Origin: Desulfobacteraceae bacterium
Lineage (GTDB): Bacteria > Desulfobacterota > Desulfobacteria > Desulfobacterales > ETH-SRB1
Direction of reading: 5' to 3'
Length of the DNA stretch: 41,209 nucleotides
Assembly (NCBI GenBank): GCA_030593145.1
Contig: JAUVHU010000012.1
Span: forward strand, 1-41,209
A model generated the notes under the pieces. It searched no databases. It had not been told where the DNA came from and was given only the letters and a program-made list of their open reading frames with translations. The position numbers and the translations under genes are program-made. Position 1 is the stretch's first letter. Every line of letters starts with the position of its first letter. This document shows, in pieces, positions 31,851 through 41,209 of this stretch.

Positions 31851-34085
31851 CTACACCGGCAGCTCGATAACAAATTTTGCCCCATGAGGCTGGTTGTCTT
31901 GTGCCCGTATCATACCATTATGATCTGCAATAATCGTATTAACTATAGTCAATCCTAAACCCATACCAGTTTTTTTGGTGGAAAAATAAGGTTCAAAAAG
32001 ATGTGTCTTATCTTTGTCGGAAATACCAGCGCCGTCATCCGAAATCTCTATCCGAACCATCTTTAAAATAGAATCATGGTTTATAGTAATATTAATATTA
32101 CCTTGTTTTTTTATCGACGCAATTGCGTTTTCAAAAAGATTAATCATAGCCTGCTTGATCTGATGTCGATCAATATTAAGAATCGGAATTTTATCCGCAA
32201 TTTTGATTTCAAAATTAATATTTTGATACCCCTCTTTGTAAAGAGCCACGGTTTCTTCAATTATTGGGGGCAAATCGCATGGCTCAGGGTTAGCTGTTGG
32301 AAATCTGGCAAAGGCCGAAAACTCATTTACGAGATTTCGAATCATATCTACATGATCAATAATCATGCGAACACACTCATCAAAAACAGATTCGTGAATA
32401 CGGTCTGAATACTTTCTTTTAAGACGCTGAGCTGAGAGAGTTATCGGAGTTAAAGGATTTTTCACTTCATGTGCAATCCTGCGCGCGACCTCACGCCAGG
32501 CAACCATACGCTGAGCCTTTTCCAGTTCTGTAAGATCATCTAAGACCATTACAATGCCCATGTGCCGCCCTGTATCGTCTTTTAGCGCATTAGCATGCAG
32601 CATAAAGCTCCGAGAGCGGCCTGCAATTGTTGATCTTAACGGAAGCATTATATCATCCTTCCGTGAAGTCGCAATATTATCTATTATTTCCGCTGCAAGG
32701 TTCAAATGCTGTTCTTGCAACAGATTCTTATAGCTTTTATTCAGAATCTCCTCTGAACGAAGGTTAAGCATCTTTTCAGCAGACCAGTTCATCGTTGTTA
32801 CCAGTCCGGTTGCGCCAAGAGTTATTACGCCGGCGGAAATGTTCTTTAATACTATTTCCATATAACGCCGTCTTTCTTCAATCTCGACATTTTGTTCACG
32901 AAGTGTCTTTGCTGAAAGTTCCAGCTGCTCTCTACTGATTTGCAGATCCCGTGTCATCTTGTTAAATGAATCGACAAGACTGCCGATTTCATCATCAGCA
33001 ACCATAGAAATCCTGAATTTCAAATCTCCTTCCGCAATCCTGCGGGTCCCTTCAGCAAGCTCCATTATCGGAATAGTAATCGATTTCGCCAGGTGAAAAC
33101 CAAACCATATCGCACAAAATACAACCAATAGCGCCACCATTGAAAGTATTATTAAATACATAACCTGGATCGGTTTCTTAAGAAGTTTTATCTGCTGGTA
33201 TTCTTCAACACCCCTTGCAATAGAAGCCATGTTTTCAGAAAGATCCAGAGAAATCAAAACGGTTGACACCACAAACGCTTCAGCATCTTTGCGTTTTACC
33301 CCAAATGGAACAGTTCCAATAGTTCTTATAAGCTCACCTGCCGGTATTTTTTCATATATTGATCTGACTTCCTTTGACTCCATCTCTTTTTGAAAATTAC
33401 CGGCAGAAACAACCTTAAAAGGCTTATCTTCAAGTTCCGGCGCAAGAGCAAATGTCAGACGATTTGAATTTACATCATATACTTCAACAGCATGAATATT
33501 AAATGCACGCTGAACAATCTGAACATAGCGGGAAAGCGCTTTCCTTTTTTTTGCGCGTAAAAGCTTTTTTGTTTTTATCTGATACGCAACCCTTTCTAAA
33601 AAAAATCTGTTGTTTCCCTCGGCATGCTTATATACATCTCTTCCAACAAGCAGGGAGTTTTCAAGCGCCTGTTCTACCGGAACATTAAACCAGAACTCAA
33701 TGCTTGTTGTAATAAAGTTAATGGAAAAGAAAAAAAGTATTATTGTAGGCAAAAGTGTCAGGGCTATAAATGCGAGTGTAAGCCTGGTGCGGAGCTTTGC
33801 CCCCATCACTTTACGCTTTCTATCATAAAGCAGCTTTACCAGATTTCTAAACACAAGGAATATTAACAGGATAAGCAGCAGTAGATTGATGTTTATCAGT
33901 ATGAACATCAATATCGTGTTGGAAACAGGGATATCGGTTCCAAAATATATTATCCTGTTCTCAATATAAGTCAGAATGGCGATTGCAGCGATTATTACAA
34001 CTATCAGTATCCGTTCACGCTTACGTTTTTTACGTTCTTTTTCTGAGATAATAGATTTTGGGCTTTTGAATATGTTATTGCTCAT
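31851..34085 (-). CDS. ntrY: sensor histidine kinase, NtrY-like
   Basis: A 744-residue membrane kinase: three N-terminal helices (about 25-42, 57-80, 103-126), a periplasmic sensor region (about 127-305), a further helix (308-330), HAMP (about 331-385), PAS (about 405-510), HisKA with His539 (RRIAHEVKNPLTP) and HATPase (NLFENA, DDGAGI, GLGLTIV). This is the NtrY layout. It precedes ntrX on the same strand and follows the DUF4390 gene by 21 bases, so the three likely share a message. Confidence 0.88.
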   Translation of the reverse strand: MSNNIFKSPKSIISEKERKKRKRERILIVVIIAAIAILTYIENRIIYFGTDIPVSNTILMFILININLLLLILLIFLVFRNLVKLLYDRKRKVMGAKLRTRLTLAFIALTLLPTIILFFFSINFITTSIEFWFNVPVEQALENSLLVGRDVYKHAEGNNRFFLERVAYQIKTKKLLRAKKRKALSRYVQIVQRAFNIHAVEVYDVNSNRLTFALAPELEDKPFKVVSAGNFQKEMESKEVRSIYEKIPAGELIRTIGTVPFGVKRKDAEAFVVSTVLISLDLSENMASIARGVEEYQQIKLLKKPIQVMYLIILSMVALLVVFCAIWFGFHLAKSITIPIMELAEGTRRIAEGDLKFRISMVADDEIGSLVDSFNKMTRDLQISREQLELSAKTLREQNVEIEERRRYMEIVLKNISAGVITLGATGLVTTMNWSAEKMLNLRSEEILNKSYKNLLQEQHLNLAAEIIDNIATSRKDDIMLPLRSTIAGRSRSFMLHANALKDDTGRHMGIVMVLDDLTELEKAQRMVAWREVARRIAHEVKNPLTPITLSAQRLKRKYSDRIHESVFDECVRMIIDHVDMIRNLVNEFSAFARFPTANPEPCDLPPIIEETVALYKEGYQNINFEIKIADKIPILNIDRHQIKQAMINLFENAIASIKKQGNINITINHDSILKMVRIEISDDGAGISDKDKTHLFEPYFSTKKTGMGLGLTIVNTIIADHNGMIRAQDNQPHGAKFVIELPV

Positions 34086-34106
34086 AATAGTCGCCGGAAG
34101 AGGATT

Positions 34107-34676
34107 CTAATAAATAAAATCTATTGTATACCAATCAGTTTCAACATCCCATAAAGAAATAAAAAACAAAACATGGTGCAGATAAAAGGGAAGGGTTAGT
34201 TTTCCGATCTCAGCCTTAGTTCTTATTTGATATCGCCCGCCCTTTTCCAGACTGCTGAGCGGAACGATTTTCATACTGTCAATTTCAGACATCAACTTCT
34301 GCGCTTCTTCAAAAGTTTGCGCAACAACAGTCTTGCCGTTTTCCCACGACCGCTTAATATGAAATTCTTTCTTGAGGTTATTGTATTTAATCGTATGGGT
34401 TATTTCCAGATCGGCTATTTGCTTATCTATCCACCAATTGCGAGTCTGATACAGGTTAATATAAAATGAAAAATCGGCAGACACACCGTTTAAAACAGCC
34501 TTTTTAATTTTTTCACTAAAAGCCCCATCAACTGTTAGATAAACCAGAAGATTATCACGTGTGTTGGTAACAATGATATTTGCCAGCTTTACATCAGACG
34601 CAAAAGCCGAATGCTGCAATAAAAATATCATGCAAAGGAGCGTGATAAAAGTTTTAAGTTTAGTTAGTGATATCAT
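34107..34676 (-). CDS. DUF4390-family exported protein
   Basis: A 189-residue protein with a signal peptide (about 1-26, cut after AFA). The body is beta-rich with LANIIVTNTRDNLLVYLTVDGAFSEKI at its start and LPFYLHHVLFFISLWDVETDWYTIDFIY at its end, both hallmarks of DUF4390. The family regularly sits upstream of ntrY in Desulfobacterota and some betaproteobacteria. It could provide the periplasmic input to NtrY, but this is inference from position. Confidence 0.82.
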   Translation of the reverse strand: MISLTKLKTFITLLCMIFLLQHSAFASDVKLANIIVTNTRDNLLVYLTVDGAFSEKIKKAVLNGVSADFSFYINLYQTRNWWIDKQIADLEITHTIKYNNLKKEFHIKRSWENGKTVVAQTFEEAQKLMSEIDSMKIVPLSSLEKGGRYQIRTKAEIGKLTLPFYLHHVLFFISLWDVETDWYTIDFIY

Positions 34677-34724
34677 ATTATAAGTACTTTGTCTGAACCG
34701 CAGAATATCTGATGCCCTTGGGAC

Positions 34725-35588
34725 TTATCCGGAAATTATACGCGTCTCCCATGATCCTTTTTGAGCAAAGAATTTTTCAAGAAAGGCATGATTAAAAAAA
34801 TGGCCGGATTTGTTCAATACAATGTGACCTAAAATCGGCATTCCAAGAAGGGAAAAATCGCCAATGGAGTCGAGAATTTTATGCCGCACAAACTCATCTT
34901 TGTAGCGCAAACCATCTTTGTTAAGAATTTTATTTTTATCGATTACAACAACATTATCGAGAGTTCCTCCACGAGCAAGACCGTAACGTTTGAGATTTTC
35001 ATAATCATTTAAAAAACCAAAAGTTCTGGCTCTGCATATTTCATGCTCAAAAACGTTATCCGACATTTCCGCGGTATAGGATTGTTTTTTTATCAAAGGA
35101 TGGTCATACTCAATGGTACATGTAATTTTAAATGTTGATTCAGGATATACGCCAACAAATTTTCCGTTTTCTTTCAGTTCAATAGGCTCTTTAACAACAA
35201 AAAAACACCTCGGACTTACCTGCTCCTTTATACCCGCGGCTATAATTGATGAAGTAAAATGAGCGGCGCTTCCATCCATAATCGGCATTTCATAACCATC
35301 AACTTCAACCAGAACATTATCAATGGAAAGCCCGGAAAAACTCGCCATAAGATGCTCTATTGTTGAAACAATAAATCCATTATAGCCGATAACAGTTGCG
35401 AGACTTGTATCTATAACCATATTAAAATGGGCTGATATGCATGGACTGTCTGGAAGGTCTGTTCTTTTGAACTTGATGCCATGATTTGTTGGCGCGGGGT
35501 TTATTTTCACATTTACCTTTTTCCCCGAATGAATACCCACACCTGAACATTTTATTGGTTTTACAAGAGTTCTTTGATTTATATGCAT
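34725..35588 (-). CDS. lpxC: UDP-3-O-acyl-N-acetylglucosamine deacetylase
   Basis: Zinc hydrolase for the first committed step of lipid A synthesis. Zinc ligands His79 (STIEHLMAS), His236 and Asp240 (EFVRHKILDSIGD), and catalytic His263 (KSGHFFNHAF), line up with E. coli His79, His238, Asp242 and His265. At 287 residues it is a little shorter than the usual 300-305. It shows that the organism makes lipid A. The ATG has no recognisable Shine-Dalgarno; the upstream leader is nearly pure A/T with TATAATATATATAA-like stretches. Confidence 0.94.
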   Translation of the reverse strand: MHINQRTLVKPIKCSGVGIHSGKKVNVKINPAPTNHGIKFKRTDLPDSPCISAHFNMVIDTSLATVIGYNGFIVSTIEHLMASFSGLSIDNVLVEVDGYEMPIMDGSAAHFTSSIIAAGIKEQVSPRCFFVVKEPIELKENGKFVGVYPESTFKITCTIEYDHPLIKKQSYTAEMSDNVFEHEICRARTFGFLNDYENLKRYGLARGGTLDNVVVIDKNKILNKDGLRYKDEFVRHKILDSIGDFSLLGMPILGHIVLNKSGHFFNHAFLEKFFAQKGSWETRIISG

Positions 35589-36076
35589 ATAATATATATA
35601 ATATTTAATATGTTAGTATTGATGAATTCGTAAAAAGTTCAAAATTGCTATTTACGAAATATGTCAAGGGTTAAGCGTTAAGAGCCTGATAAAACAAATA
35701 ATCACTTTAACCTAACACCTAACACTTTACACTTTACACCTGATGAATTCGACCTTTACGAATTCATCACTATTGATAGTTCTATAGAAGTCTGATTTAA
35801 TAAGTAATGATAAATTTTATATAAAGTAAATACAATAAGTAATCAATCAAAAACTTTAAGTATATTTTTCGTAAAACGAATTCTGACAAACTGGTAAAAA
35901 TCTATGTTATACCGCTTTGCGATACCGCAGACGAAAACAATTTTTGCAAAAAACAATTAGTAAATACTTTAGCCATTTGAAACTTTGTCTAATTTCCTTG
36001 AAAAGTAAAATTTTGCCGATTCAAGCTATCATGGCTACAGTATCAAACATGTATAATAACCAGAGTAGGAGGAAGG
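35589..36076. promoter_or_regulatory. 488-base divergent intergenic region between lpxC and yifB
   Basis: No gene is seen. It holds an AT-rich leader next to lpxC (35589-35619), the 150-base element at 35620-35769, then an AT-rich stretch to 36076. A possible yifB promoter is TTGCCG (36013-36018) and TACAGT (36036-36041) with a 17-base spacer. GGAGG at 36069-36073 precedes the GTG start of yifB. Confidence 0.4.
35620..35769. repeat. MITE-like element with perfect 15-bp terminal inverted repeats, family 2, copy A
   Basis: TGATGAATTCGTAAA at 35620-35634 is the exact reverse complement of 35755-35769. A second GATGAATTCGAC lies just inside the right end (35742-35753). Length is 150 bases with no coding potential. 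A second, partly eroded copy is at 22058-22180. No clear target-site duplication is visible at the edges. Confidence 0.7.
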
Positions 36077-37612
36077 GTGATAGCAAAAATATTAAGCAGC
36101 GCCGTTATCGGAATAGATGCGTATCTTGTGGAGGTAGAAGTAGATATAGCACAGGGACTTCCCACCTTTACAACAGTTGGACTCCCGGAAGCATCTGTAA
36201 AAGAGAGTAAAGAAAGGGTCAAATCCGCAATTAATAACTCCGGCTATTCATTTCCTGCTGACAGAATAACAGTCAATTTAGCGCCTGCTAATATCAAAAA
36301 GGAAGGAACAGGTTTTGATCTGCCAATAGCTTTAGGGATATTATCTGCAACCGGAATCATTCCAAAAGAAATAACCTCCAACTACCTTATTTTAGGTGAA
36401 CTTTCACTTGACGGCCGTATTAAACCTGTAAATGGCACTCTCCCTATGGCCATTGCCGCAAAAAACGCGGGCTATGCCGGGATTATCGTCCCATACGATA
36501 ATAGACAGGAAGCTTCCATAGTCAATGGAATCGCTGTTCTTCCTGTAAAAACATTATCTCAAGCAGTAAGCTTTTTTACCGGATTTTCTCATATAGAACC
36601 GGAAAAAACCGACACTTCCGCAATTTTTGATCAAGACAACAGGTTTGAAGTCGATTTTTCAGAAGTCATGGGCCAGGAACATGTAAAGCGCGCGCTGGAA
36701 ATCGCATCCGCGGGCAGCCACAACCTGATCATGATCGGCCCCCCTGGTTCAGGCAAGACCATGCTTACAAAGCGTCTTGCAACCATTCTCCCTCCAATAT
36801 CATTTGATGAAGCCATAGAAACTACAAAAATATATTCTGTTGTTGGAATGCTCTCAAAGGGTCAGGCAATTGTAACAAAAAGGCCTTTCAGATCTCCACA
36901 TCATACAATATCAGACGCCGGCTTAATCGGAGGCGGTCATAACCCGAGACCCGGCGAGGTTAGCATGGCTCATAATGGTGTGCTTTTTCTGGATGAACTT
37001 CCAGAATTCAAGAAACATGTATTAGAGGTGCTGCGCCAGCCTCTGGAAGATCTCAAGGTTACCATTTCCAGAGCTTCTTCAACCATCACCTACCCTTCAA
37101 GTTTTATGCTGGTAGCTGCAATGAATCCATGCCCGTGCGGATACTTTTCCGATCCAAAACATGAATGCAGATGCACCTATCCACAGATCCACAGGTACAG
37201 GTCAAAAATTTCCGGGCCCCTGATGGATCGAATAGATATTCATGTAGAGGTGCCGGCAGTTCCGTACAAAGAGCTCATGGGAGATGCCCAGGCTGAATCT
37301 TCTGAAGATATACGAAAGCGGGTAACAGCGGCCAGAGCAATCCAGTCGGAAAGATTCAGGCGCACCAAAATTTACTGCAACGCCCAAATGAGCAGCCGGC
37401 ACATTAAAAAATACTGTAAAATCGATGAAGACTCATGTAACCTTCTTGAATCCGCCATCGACAAACTGGGTCTTTCGGCCCGTGCATACAACCGTATCCT
37501 GAAGATTTCCCGGACTATCGCTGATCTTGAAGGTGAAATCGATATCCTGACAGATCATATTTCCGAGGCGATTCAATATAGATCCCTGGACAGGGGAAAA
37601 AATTTCTCATAA
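36077..37612 (+). CDS. comM: YifB/ComM-family AAA+ ATPase (magnesium-chelatase-like)
   Basis: A 511-residue protein with an N-terminal Lon-protease-like S5 domain (about 1-170), an AAA+ core with Walker A GPPGSGKT (221-228) and Walker [11 protein letters not shown], a small cysteine patch ([17 protein letters not shown]) and a C-terminal Mg-chelatase domain. ComM is a hexameric helicase that extends branch migration during natural transformation; outside competent species its role is not settled. GTG start at 36077 follows AGGAGG. It is alone, 44 bases before yjbQ. Confidence 0.9.
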   Translation: MIAKILSSAVIGIDAYLVEVEVDIAQGLPTFTTVGLPEASVKESKERVKSAINNSGYSFPADRITVNLAPANIKKEGTGFDLPIALGILSATGIIPKEITSNYLILGELSLDGRIKPVNGTLPMAIAAKNAGYAGIIVPYDNRQEASIVNGIAVLPVKTLSQAVSFFTGFSHIEPEKTDTSAIFDQDNRFEVDFSEVMGQEHVKRALEIASAGSHNLIMIGPPGSGKTMLTKRLATILPPISFDEAIETTKIYSVVGMLSKGQAIVTKRPFRSPHHTISDAGLIGGGHNPRPGEVSMAHNGVLFLDELPEFKKHVLEVLRQPLEDLKVTISRASSTITYPSSFMLVAAMNPCPCGYFSDPKHECRCTYPQIHRYRSKISGPLMDRIDIHVEVPAVPYKELMGDAQAESSEDIRKRVTAARAIQSERFRRTKIYCNAQMSSRHIKKYCKIDEDSCNLLESAIDKLGLSARAYNRILKISRTIADLEGEIDILTDHISEAIQYRSLDRGKNFS

Positions 37613-37655
37613 AAACAACATTTAATTCCAAATTACTTTTTCGGAGAATAATTAT

Positions 37656-38072
37656 ATGAAAAGTTTTCGTAAAGAACTGTGGTTCGAAGTTCCCACAAGA
37701 AGAGCATTTATAAATATAACGCCACAGGTCAGAGAGTGTCTTAAAGAAAGCGGGATAAAAGAAGGTCTGGTCTTAGTTAACGCTATGCACATTACAGCCT
37801 CGGTTTTTATAAATGACGATGAATCCGGTCTTCATCACGATTATGATGTCTGGCTTGAAAAACTTGCTCCCCATGAGCCTGTCTCCATGTACAAACATAA
37901 TGTTGGCGAAGACAACGCTGACGCTCACATGAAAAGGCAGATAATGGGACGTGAAGTTGTTGTCGCGGTTACCGACGGTAAACTCGACTTTGGAACCTGG
38001 GAACAGATATTTTATGGAGAGTTTGACGGCAGAAGACGAAAAAGGGCCCTTGTAAAGATAATTGGAGAATAG
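37656..38072 (+). CDS. yjbQ: YjbQ-family (UPF0047) protein
   Basis: A 138-residue protein of the YjbQ family, called secondary thiamine-phosphate synthase from complementation data; its natural role is unclear. [12 protein letters not shown], the [15 protein letters not shown] stretch, the conserved [18 protein letters not shown] block and [13 protein letters not shown] near the end are all family marks. Full length. A convergent gap of 134 bases separates it from the ABC-F gene. Confidence 0.9.
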   Translation: MKSFRKELWFEVPTRRAFINITPQVRECLKESGIKEGLVLVNAMHITASVFINDDESGLHHDYDVWLEKLAPHEPVSMYKHNVGEDNADAHMKRQIMGREVVVAVTDGKLDFGTWEQIFYGEFDGRRRKRALVKIIGE

Positions 38073-38104
38073 AAGTTCCCGCCCTGCCCCGATTCTACAT
38101 TGCT

Positions 38105-38125
38105 TTGACATGTTTGTTTTTTTTA
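38105..38125 (+). promoter_or_regulatory. promoter-like hexamers in a convergent gap
   Basis: TTGACA at about 38105-38110 is followed by a 15-base T-rich spacer and TATAAT at about 38126-38131. Both hexamers are consensus, but the spacer is short and no gene starts downstream; transcription would run antisense into the end of the ABC-F gene. CCTGCCC words near 38085 and 38198 are in inverted orientation. Confidence 0.3.
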
Positions 38126-38206
38126 TATAATCCAGATTCATTCCTGTAAAATTTATGACCTCTGAAAGATCCGGGTTTGGGTGGCAACAAATGTAGCCGG
38201 GCAGGA

Positions 38207-40135
38207 TTAATCTAATCGAAAATGATCGCCATCTGCCGCTGACCCCTTTTCGAGACTTTCAAGCGCTTCCCAGCGAAGGTAGGCTGCTTCGATTTTAGTT
38301 TCCAGTTCAGCAAGATGTGTTTGAACCCTTGCGATCTCCTCTTTTCCCTTTTTGTAAAACATGGGATCGGACATAATCGCGTACAGTTCCTTTTGCTCAG
38401 CTTCAAAGGTGTCGATTTTAAGCGGCAGCTCTTTAAGTTCCCGCTTTTCCTTAAACCCCAGCTTGCGCACCTTCGGACAACTAGTTTTATGCACGGGTTT
38501 ATTGCAAGACTTTTTTGCCGGCAGACGCTCCTGTTCGAGTTGCGGTCTTTGAATCAGCCAGTCATCGTAACCACCAGCATATTCGCTCACCTGCCCTTGA
38601 CCCTCAAAGACCAGGGTGCTTGTGACCACATTGTTCAAAAAAGCCCGGTCATGACTTACAAGTAAAAGGGTTCCCTGATACTCGAAAAGAAGTTTCTCTA
38701 AAAGTTCCAAGGTTTCCGCATCGAGGTCGTTGGTAGGCTCATCCATCACAAGAACGTTGGCCGGCCTTGTAAAAAGCTTTGCGAGAAGCAGCCTGTTTTT
38801 TTCTCCCCCGGAAAGAACATGCACCGGTGTACGACATCTTTCCGGTGAAAAGAGAAAATCCTGAAGATAGCTTATCACATGGCGCTTTTGGCCGTTAAAA
38901 ATGATAAAATCGTTCCCTTCGCCGATATTCTCCTGGACTGTTTTGTGCGTATCTAACTGCGCCCTGAGCTGGTCGAAATAGGCCATCTGAAGATGGGTGC
39001 CGTGGCGGACATGCCCTTTGTGAGGAGAAATTTCTTTTAAAAGGATTTTTAACAGAGTTGTCTTGCCAACGCCGTTTGGACCGATAAAACCCACTTTGTC
39101 CCCGCGCATGATTATAGTTGCAAAATCCTGAATGATAGGGATTGCGCCATACAAAAAACTGATATTCTTTGCTTCAATAACGAGTTTTCCGGTCCTTTCC
39201 GCTTCCTGAACCTGCATTCTGACATTACCGCTTTGCTTGCGGCGTGACTGAAAAGCTGCCCGCATCTTTTTCAGGGCTCTGACACGCCCTTCATTCCTGG
39301 TTCTGCGTGCCTTAATGCCCTGCCTGATCCAGGTTTCCTCCTTTGAAAGTTTTTGGTCAAACACCCTGTTCCGGCTTTCTTCGGCTTCAAGAGCAGCATC
39401 TCTTCGTTCCAAATAGGTTTCATAATCACAGTTATAAGAAACAAGGCCGCCCCGATCCAGCTCCATGATCCGGTTGGCGATCTTTTTCAGAAAAGCACGA
39501 TCATGGGTGATAAAGAGCAGGGTTGTGACGTTGCGCAGAATAAATTCCTCCATCCATATGATGGAGTCGATGTCAAGATGGTTGGTCGGTTCGTCCAGCA
39601 GAAGAATGTCCGGTTGCCCGGCCAGGGCACGGGCAAAAAGCGTGCGTCGTTTCATGCCCGCTGAAAGATCAACGAATTTTTTTTCAGGATCGAGCCGGGT
39701 CCTGGACAGAACGCTTTCGACCTGCCTTAAAAGTTCCCACCCGTTGTCAGAGTTCAATATGTTTTGTAATTCATCCTGCCTTTTTACAAGTTCGGGGGTG
39801 TTTACAGTCTCAAGATCTATACAGATCCTGTTGTACTCGGCCAGCGCCCTACCCTTTGGACCCAGTCCCTCGGCAACCACATCAAAAATCGTGCCGTCGA
39901 ATCCCGTGGACACATCCTGCTCCAGTACAGCCGCAGTGGCTCCCTGCTGACGCCAAACATCACCGCTATCAGGAAGAATTTCGCCGGATAGAAGCTTCAG
40001 CATGGTGGACTTGCCCACGCCGTTACGCCCCAGCAAACAGACACGTTCCCCTTTTGCGATCTGAAATGTTATCTTTTCAAGCAGGGTAGGATCACCAAAT
40101 CCCCAGCACACATCCCGCATACCGATCAGCGCCAT
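38207..40135 (-). CDS. uup: ABC-F ATPase, Uup-like
   Basis: A soluble ribosome-associated protein of 642 residues with two ABC domains and no membrane part. Walker A GRNGVGKST (about 36-44) and GPNGVGKTT; signatures LSAGMKRR and LSGGEKNR; Walker B LLLDEPTNHLD and LVMDEPTNDLD. A charged linker (about 240-310) lies between, and a C-terminal coiled-coil DNA-binding-type domain (about 565-635) is the mark of Uup. The first signature has Ala for Gly, frequent in this family. It starts three bases after prfC, so the two are translated together. Confidence 0.9.
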   Translation of the reverse strand: MALIGMRDVCWGFGDPTLLEKITFQIAKGERVCLLGRNGVGKSTMLKLLSGEILPDSGDVWRQQGATAAVLEQDVSTGFDGTIFDVVAEGLGPKGRALAEYNRICIDLETVNTPELVKRQDELQNILNSDNGWELLRQVESVLSRTRLDPEKKFVDLSAGMKRRTLFARALAGQPDILLLDEPTNHLDIDSIIWMEEFILRNVTTLLFITHDRAFLKKIANRIMELDRGGLVSYNCDYETYLERRDAALEAEESRNRVFDQKLSKEETWIRQGIKARRTRNEGRVRALKKMRAAFQSRRKQSGNVRMQVQEAERTGKLVIEAKNISFLYGAIPIIQDFATIIMRGDKVGFIGPNGVGKTTLLKILLKEISPHKGHVRHGTHLQMAYFDQLRAQLDTHKTVQENIGEGNDFIIFNGQKRHVISYLQDFLFSPERCRTPVHVLSGGEKNRLLLAKLFTRPANVLVMDEPTNDLDAETLELLEKLLFEYQGTLLLVSHDRAFLNNVVTSTLVFEGQGQVSEYAGGYDDWLIQRPQLEQERLPAKKSCNKPVHKTSCPKVRKLGFKEKRELKELPLKIDTFEAEQKELYAIMSDPMFYKKGKEEIARVQTHLAELETKIEAAYLRWEALESLEKGSAADGDHFRLD

Positions 40136-40138
40136 GAA

Positions 40139-41209
40139 TCAGTTAATCTCCCGTGTCTTAAAAAACTCTATCTCCGGCCACTCTTCCATACAGTAGTTGA
40201 GCTGCCATTCACTCGTTGTCAGATAGGAGAGACAGCCTTCAGCATCTCTTGCCAGGTTGACCATATTTTTTTTCTCAAATTCAGCCATTTTTTTGCGATC
40301 ATCACACATGACCCAGCGTGCCACATTAAAATTTACAGGTTCATATATGGCATCCACACCATATTCTGCTTTGAGACGGGCCATAGTCACCTCAAACTGA
40401 AGAACACCGACCGCCCCCAGAATATAGTCTCTTCCCGCAACAGGCATAAAAACCTGGATAGCCCCTTCCTCTGCAAGCTGGATCAATCCTTTCTGAAGGT
40501 GTTTGGCTTTTAACGGGTTCTTCAAGCGCACACGCCTGAAATGCTCAGGTGCAAAATTGGGAATCCCGCTGAATTTCAAAGGTTCTTTTTCGGTAAATGT
40601 ATCGCCGATCTTTATGGTTCCGTGGTTATAGATACCAATAATATCTCCTGGAAAAGCCTCCTCAACATTCTTCCTGTCCTGTGCCATAAATATGGTTGCA
40701 TTGGCAAAGGTTACCTCTTTCCCGATCCTGTGGTGAACGACTTTCATTCCTCTTGTAAATTTCCCTGAACAGATCCTGACAAACGCAACCCTGTCCCGGT
40801 GGGCAGGGTTCATATTTGCCTGTATTTTAAAAGCAAAACCTGAAAACTCTTTTTCGTATGGTGAAACTTCACGGGAAACAGCCGGTCGCGCACCTGGATG
40901 AGGGGCCAGTTCCACAAATGCATCCAGCATTTCTTTAACACCGAAGTTATTAATAGCGCTTCCGAAAAAAACCGGCGTCTGATTTCCTTTTAAAAAATGT
41001 TGGCGCTCAAACGAATCGACAGCGCCTTCAAGCAATGCAATATCTTCCCGCAATTCATCGGCCTGTTCCCTTAAAAGTTCATCCAAAACAGGATCAGACA
41101 GATCATTAATAACAATCCCTTCCTGCCCAAGGATTTCCCTGCCAGGTTCAAAAATATGCAGTTGTCTTTGGAAGAGATTATATACACCTTTAAAGCGCTT
41201 GCCCATACC
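40139..41209 (-). CDS. prfC: peptide chain release factor 3, C-terminal two thirds (cut by window end)
   Basis: GTPase that recycles RF1/RF2 after termination. The part in the window begins at the [12 protein letters not shown] region, which follows the G domain in E. coli RF3 (about residue 170-180 of 529), and runs to a complete C-terminus of matching length. Domains II and III are represented by [13 protein letters not shown], the [17 protein letters not shown] barrel and [23 protein letters not shown]. The reading frame is open to the window edge, so the true start lies outside. It is upstream of uup by three bases. Confidence 0.94.
   Translation of the reverse strand, partial: GMGKRFKGVYNLFQRQLHIFEPGREILGQEGIVINDLSDPVLDELLREQADELREDIALLEGAVDSFERQHFLKGNQTPVFFGSAINNFGVKEMLDAFVELAPHPGARPAVSREVSPYEKEFSGFAFKIQANMNPAHRDRVAFVRICSGKFTRGMKVVHHRIGKEVTFANATIFMAQDRKNVEEAFPGDIIGIYNHGTIKIGDTFTEKEPLKFSGIPNFAPEHFRRVRLKNPLKAKHLQKGLIQLAEEGAIQVFMPVAGRDYILGAVGVLQFEVTMARLKAEYGVDAIYEPVNFNVARWVMCDDRKKMAEFEKKNMVNLARDAEGCLSYLTTSEWQLNYCMEEWPEIEFFKTREIN

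Noticed and set aside
1-41209. CRISPR arrays, prophage genes, insertion-sequence transposases, rRNA genes.
   Set aside because: No regularly spaced identical repeats, no phage structural or integrase genes, no transposase motifs and no rRNA segments were seen.

Overview
This window reads as a stretch of a low-GC, Gram-negative, strictly anaerobic bacterium, most likely a sulfate-reducing Desulfobacterota (Desulfobacterales-like). The supporting evidence is an Rnf complex with an embedded tetraheme cytochrome, an ETF-quinone oxidoreductase, an Mrp/Mbh-type antiporter operon, a CooC-type nickel ATPase (CO dehydrogenase maturation), an octaheme cytochrome, lpxC (lipid A outer membrane) and the cluster lpxC / DUF4390 / ntrY / ntrX. 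This placement is an inference from gene content; no 16S rRNA gene is present.

Layout. 1-2840 (minus strand): an octaheme cytochrome built of tandem repeats, a four-helix membrane protein, a repeat-rich gap and an FmdB-type zinc ribbon. 2960-4455 (minus): a radical SAM protein translated behind a cyclic-nucleotide-binding protein. 4628-6496 (plus): an alpha/beta hydrolase, a TRIC-family channel and tRNA-Leu(UAA). 6856-13098 (plus): rnfB, tetraheme cytochrome, rnfC, rnfD, rnfG, rnfE, rnfA, then an RseC-like protein. 13321-20975 (minus): a ten-gene Mrp/Mbh-like antiporter operon ending in two extra NuoL/NuoM-like subunits. 21164-23880 (plus): nfo and ETF-QO. 24065-26107 (minus): UbiB-like kinase and a phasin-like protein. 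26390-30375 (plus): cooC, acuC, acuB, a metallo-beta-lactamase-fold hydrolase and a duplicated zinc-ribbon protein. 30399-35588 (minus): ntrX, ntrY, DUF4390, lpxC. 36077-38072 (plus): yifB/comM and yjbQ. 38207-41209 (minus): uup-type ABC-F and prfC, the latter cut by the window end.

How the genes fit together. Rnf would couple ferredoxin/NAD(H) or cytochrome electron flow to ion pumping, the Mrp-type complex would exchange sodium and protons across the same membrane, and ETF-QO would feed beta-oxidation electrons into the quinone pool. CooC and the AcuB/AcuC pair point to acetyl-CoA metabolism (Wood-Ljungdahl and regulated acetyl-CoA synthetase).

Most interesting points. Both energy-coupling complexes carry substitutions at positions normally tied to mechanism: RnfD lacks the FMN-attachment threonine while RnfG keeps it; the NuoL-like subunit has Lys144 where the family has the conserved Glu; the NuoM-like subunit lacks one conserved Lys. 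The octaheme protein has eight CxxCH motifs and eight equally spaced distal histidines. Two families of short palindromic repeats sit at gene 3' ends, and in two cases the stop codon of the gene lies inside the repeat.
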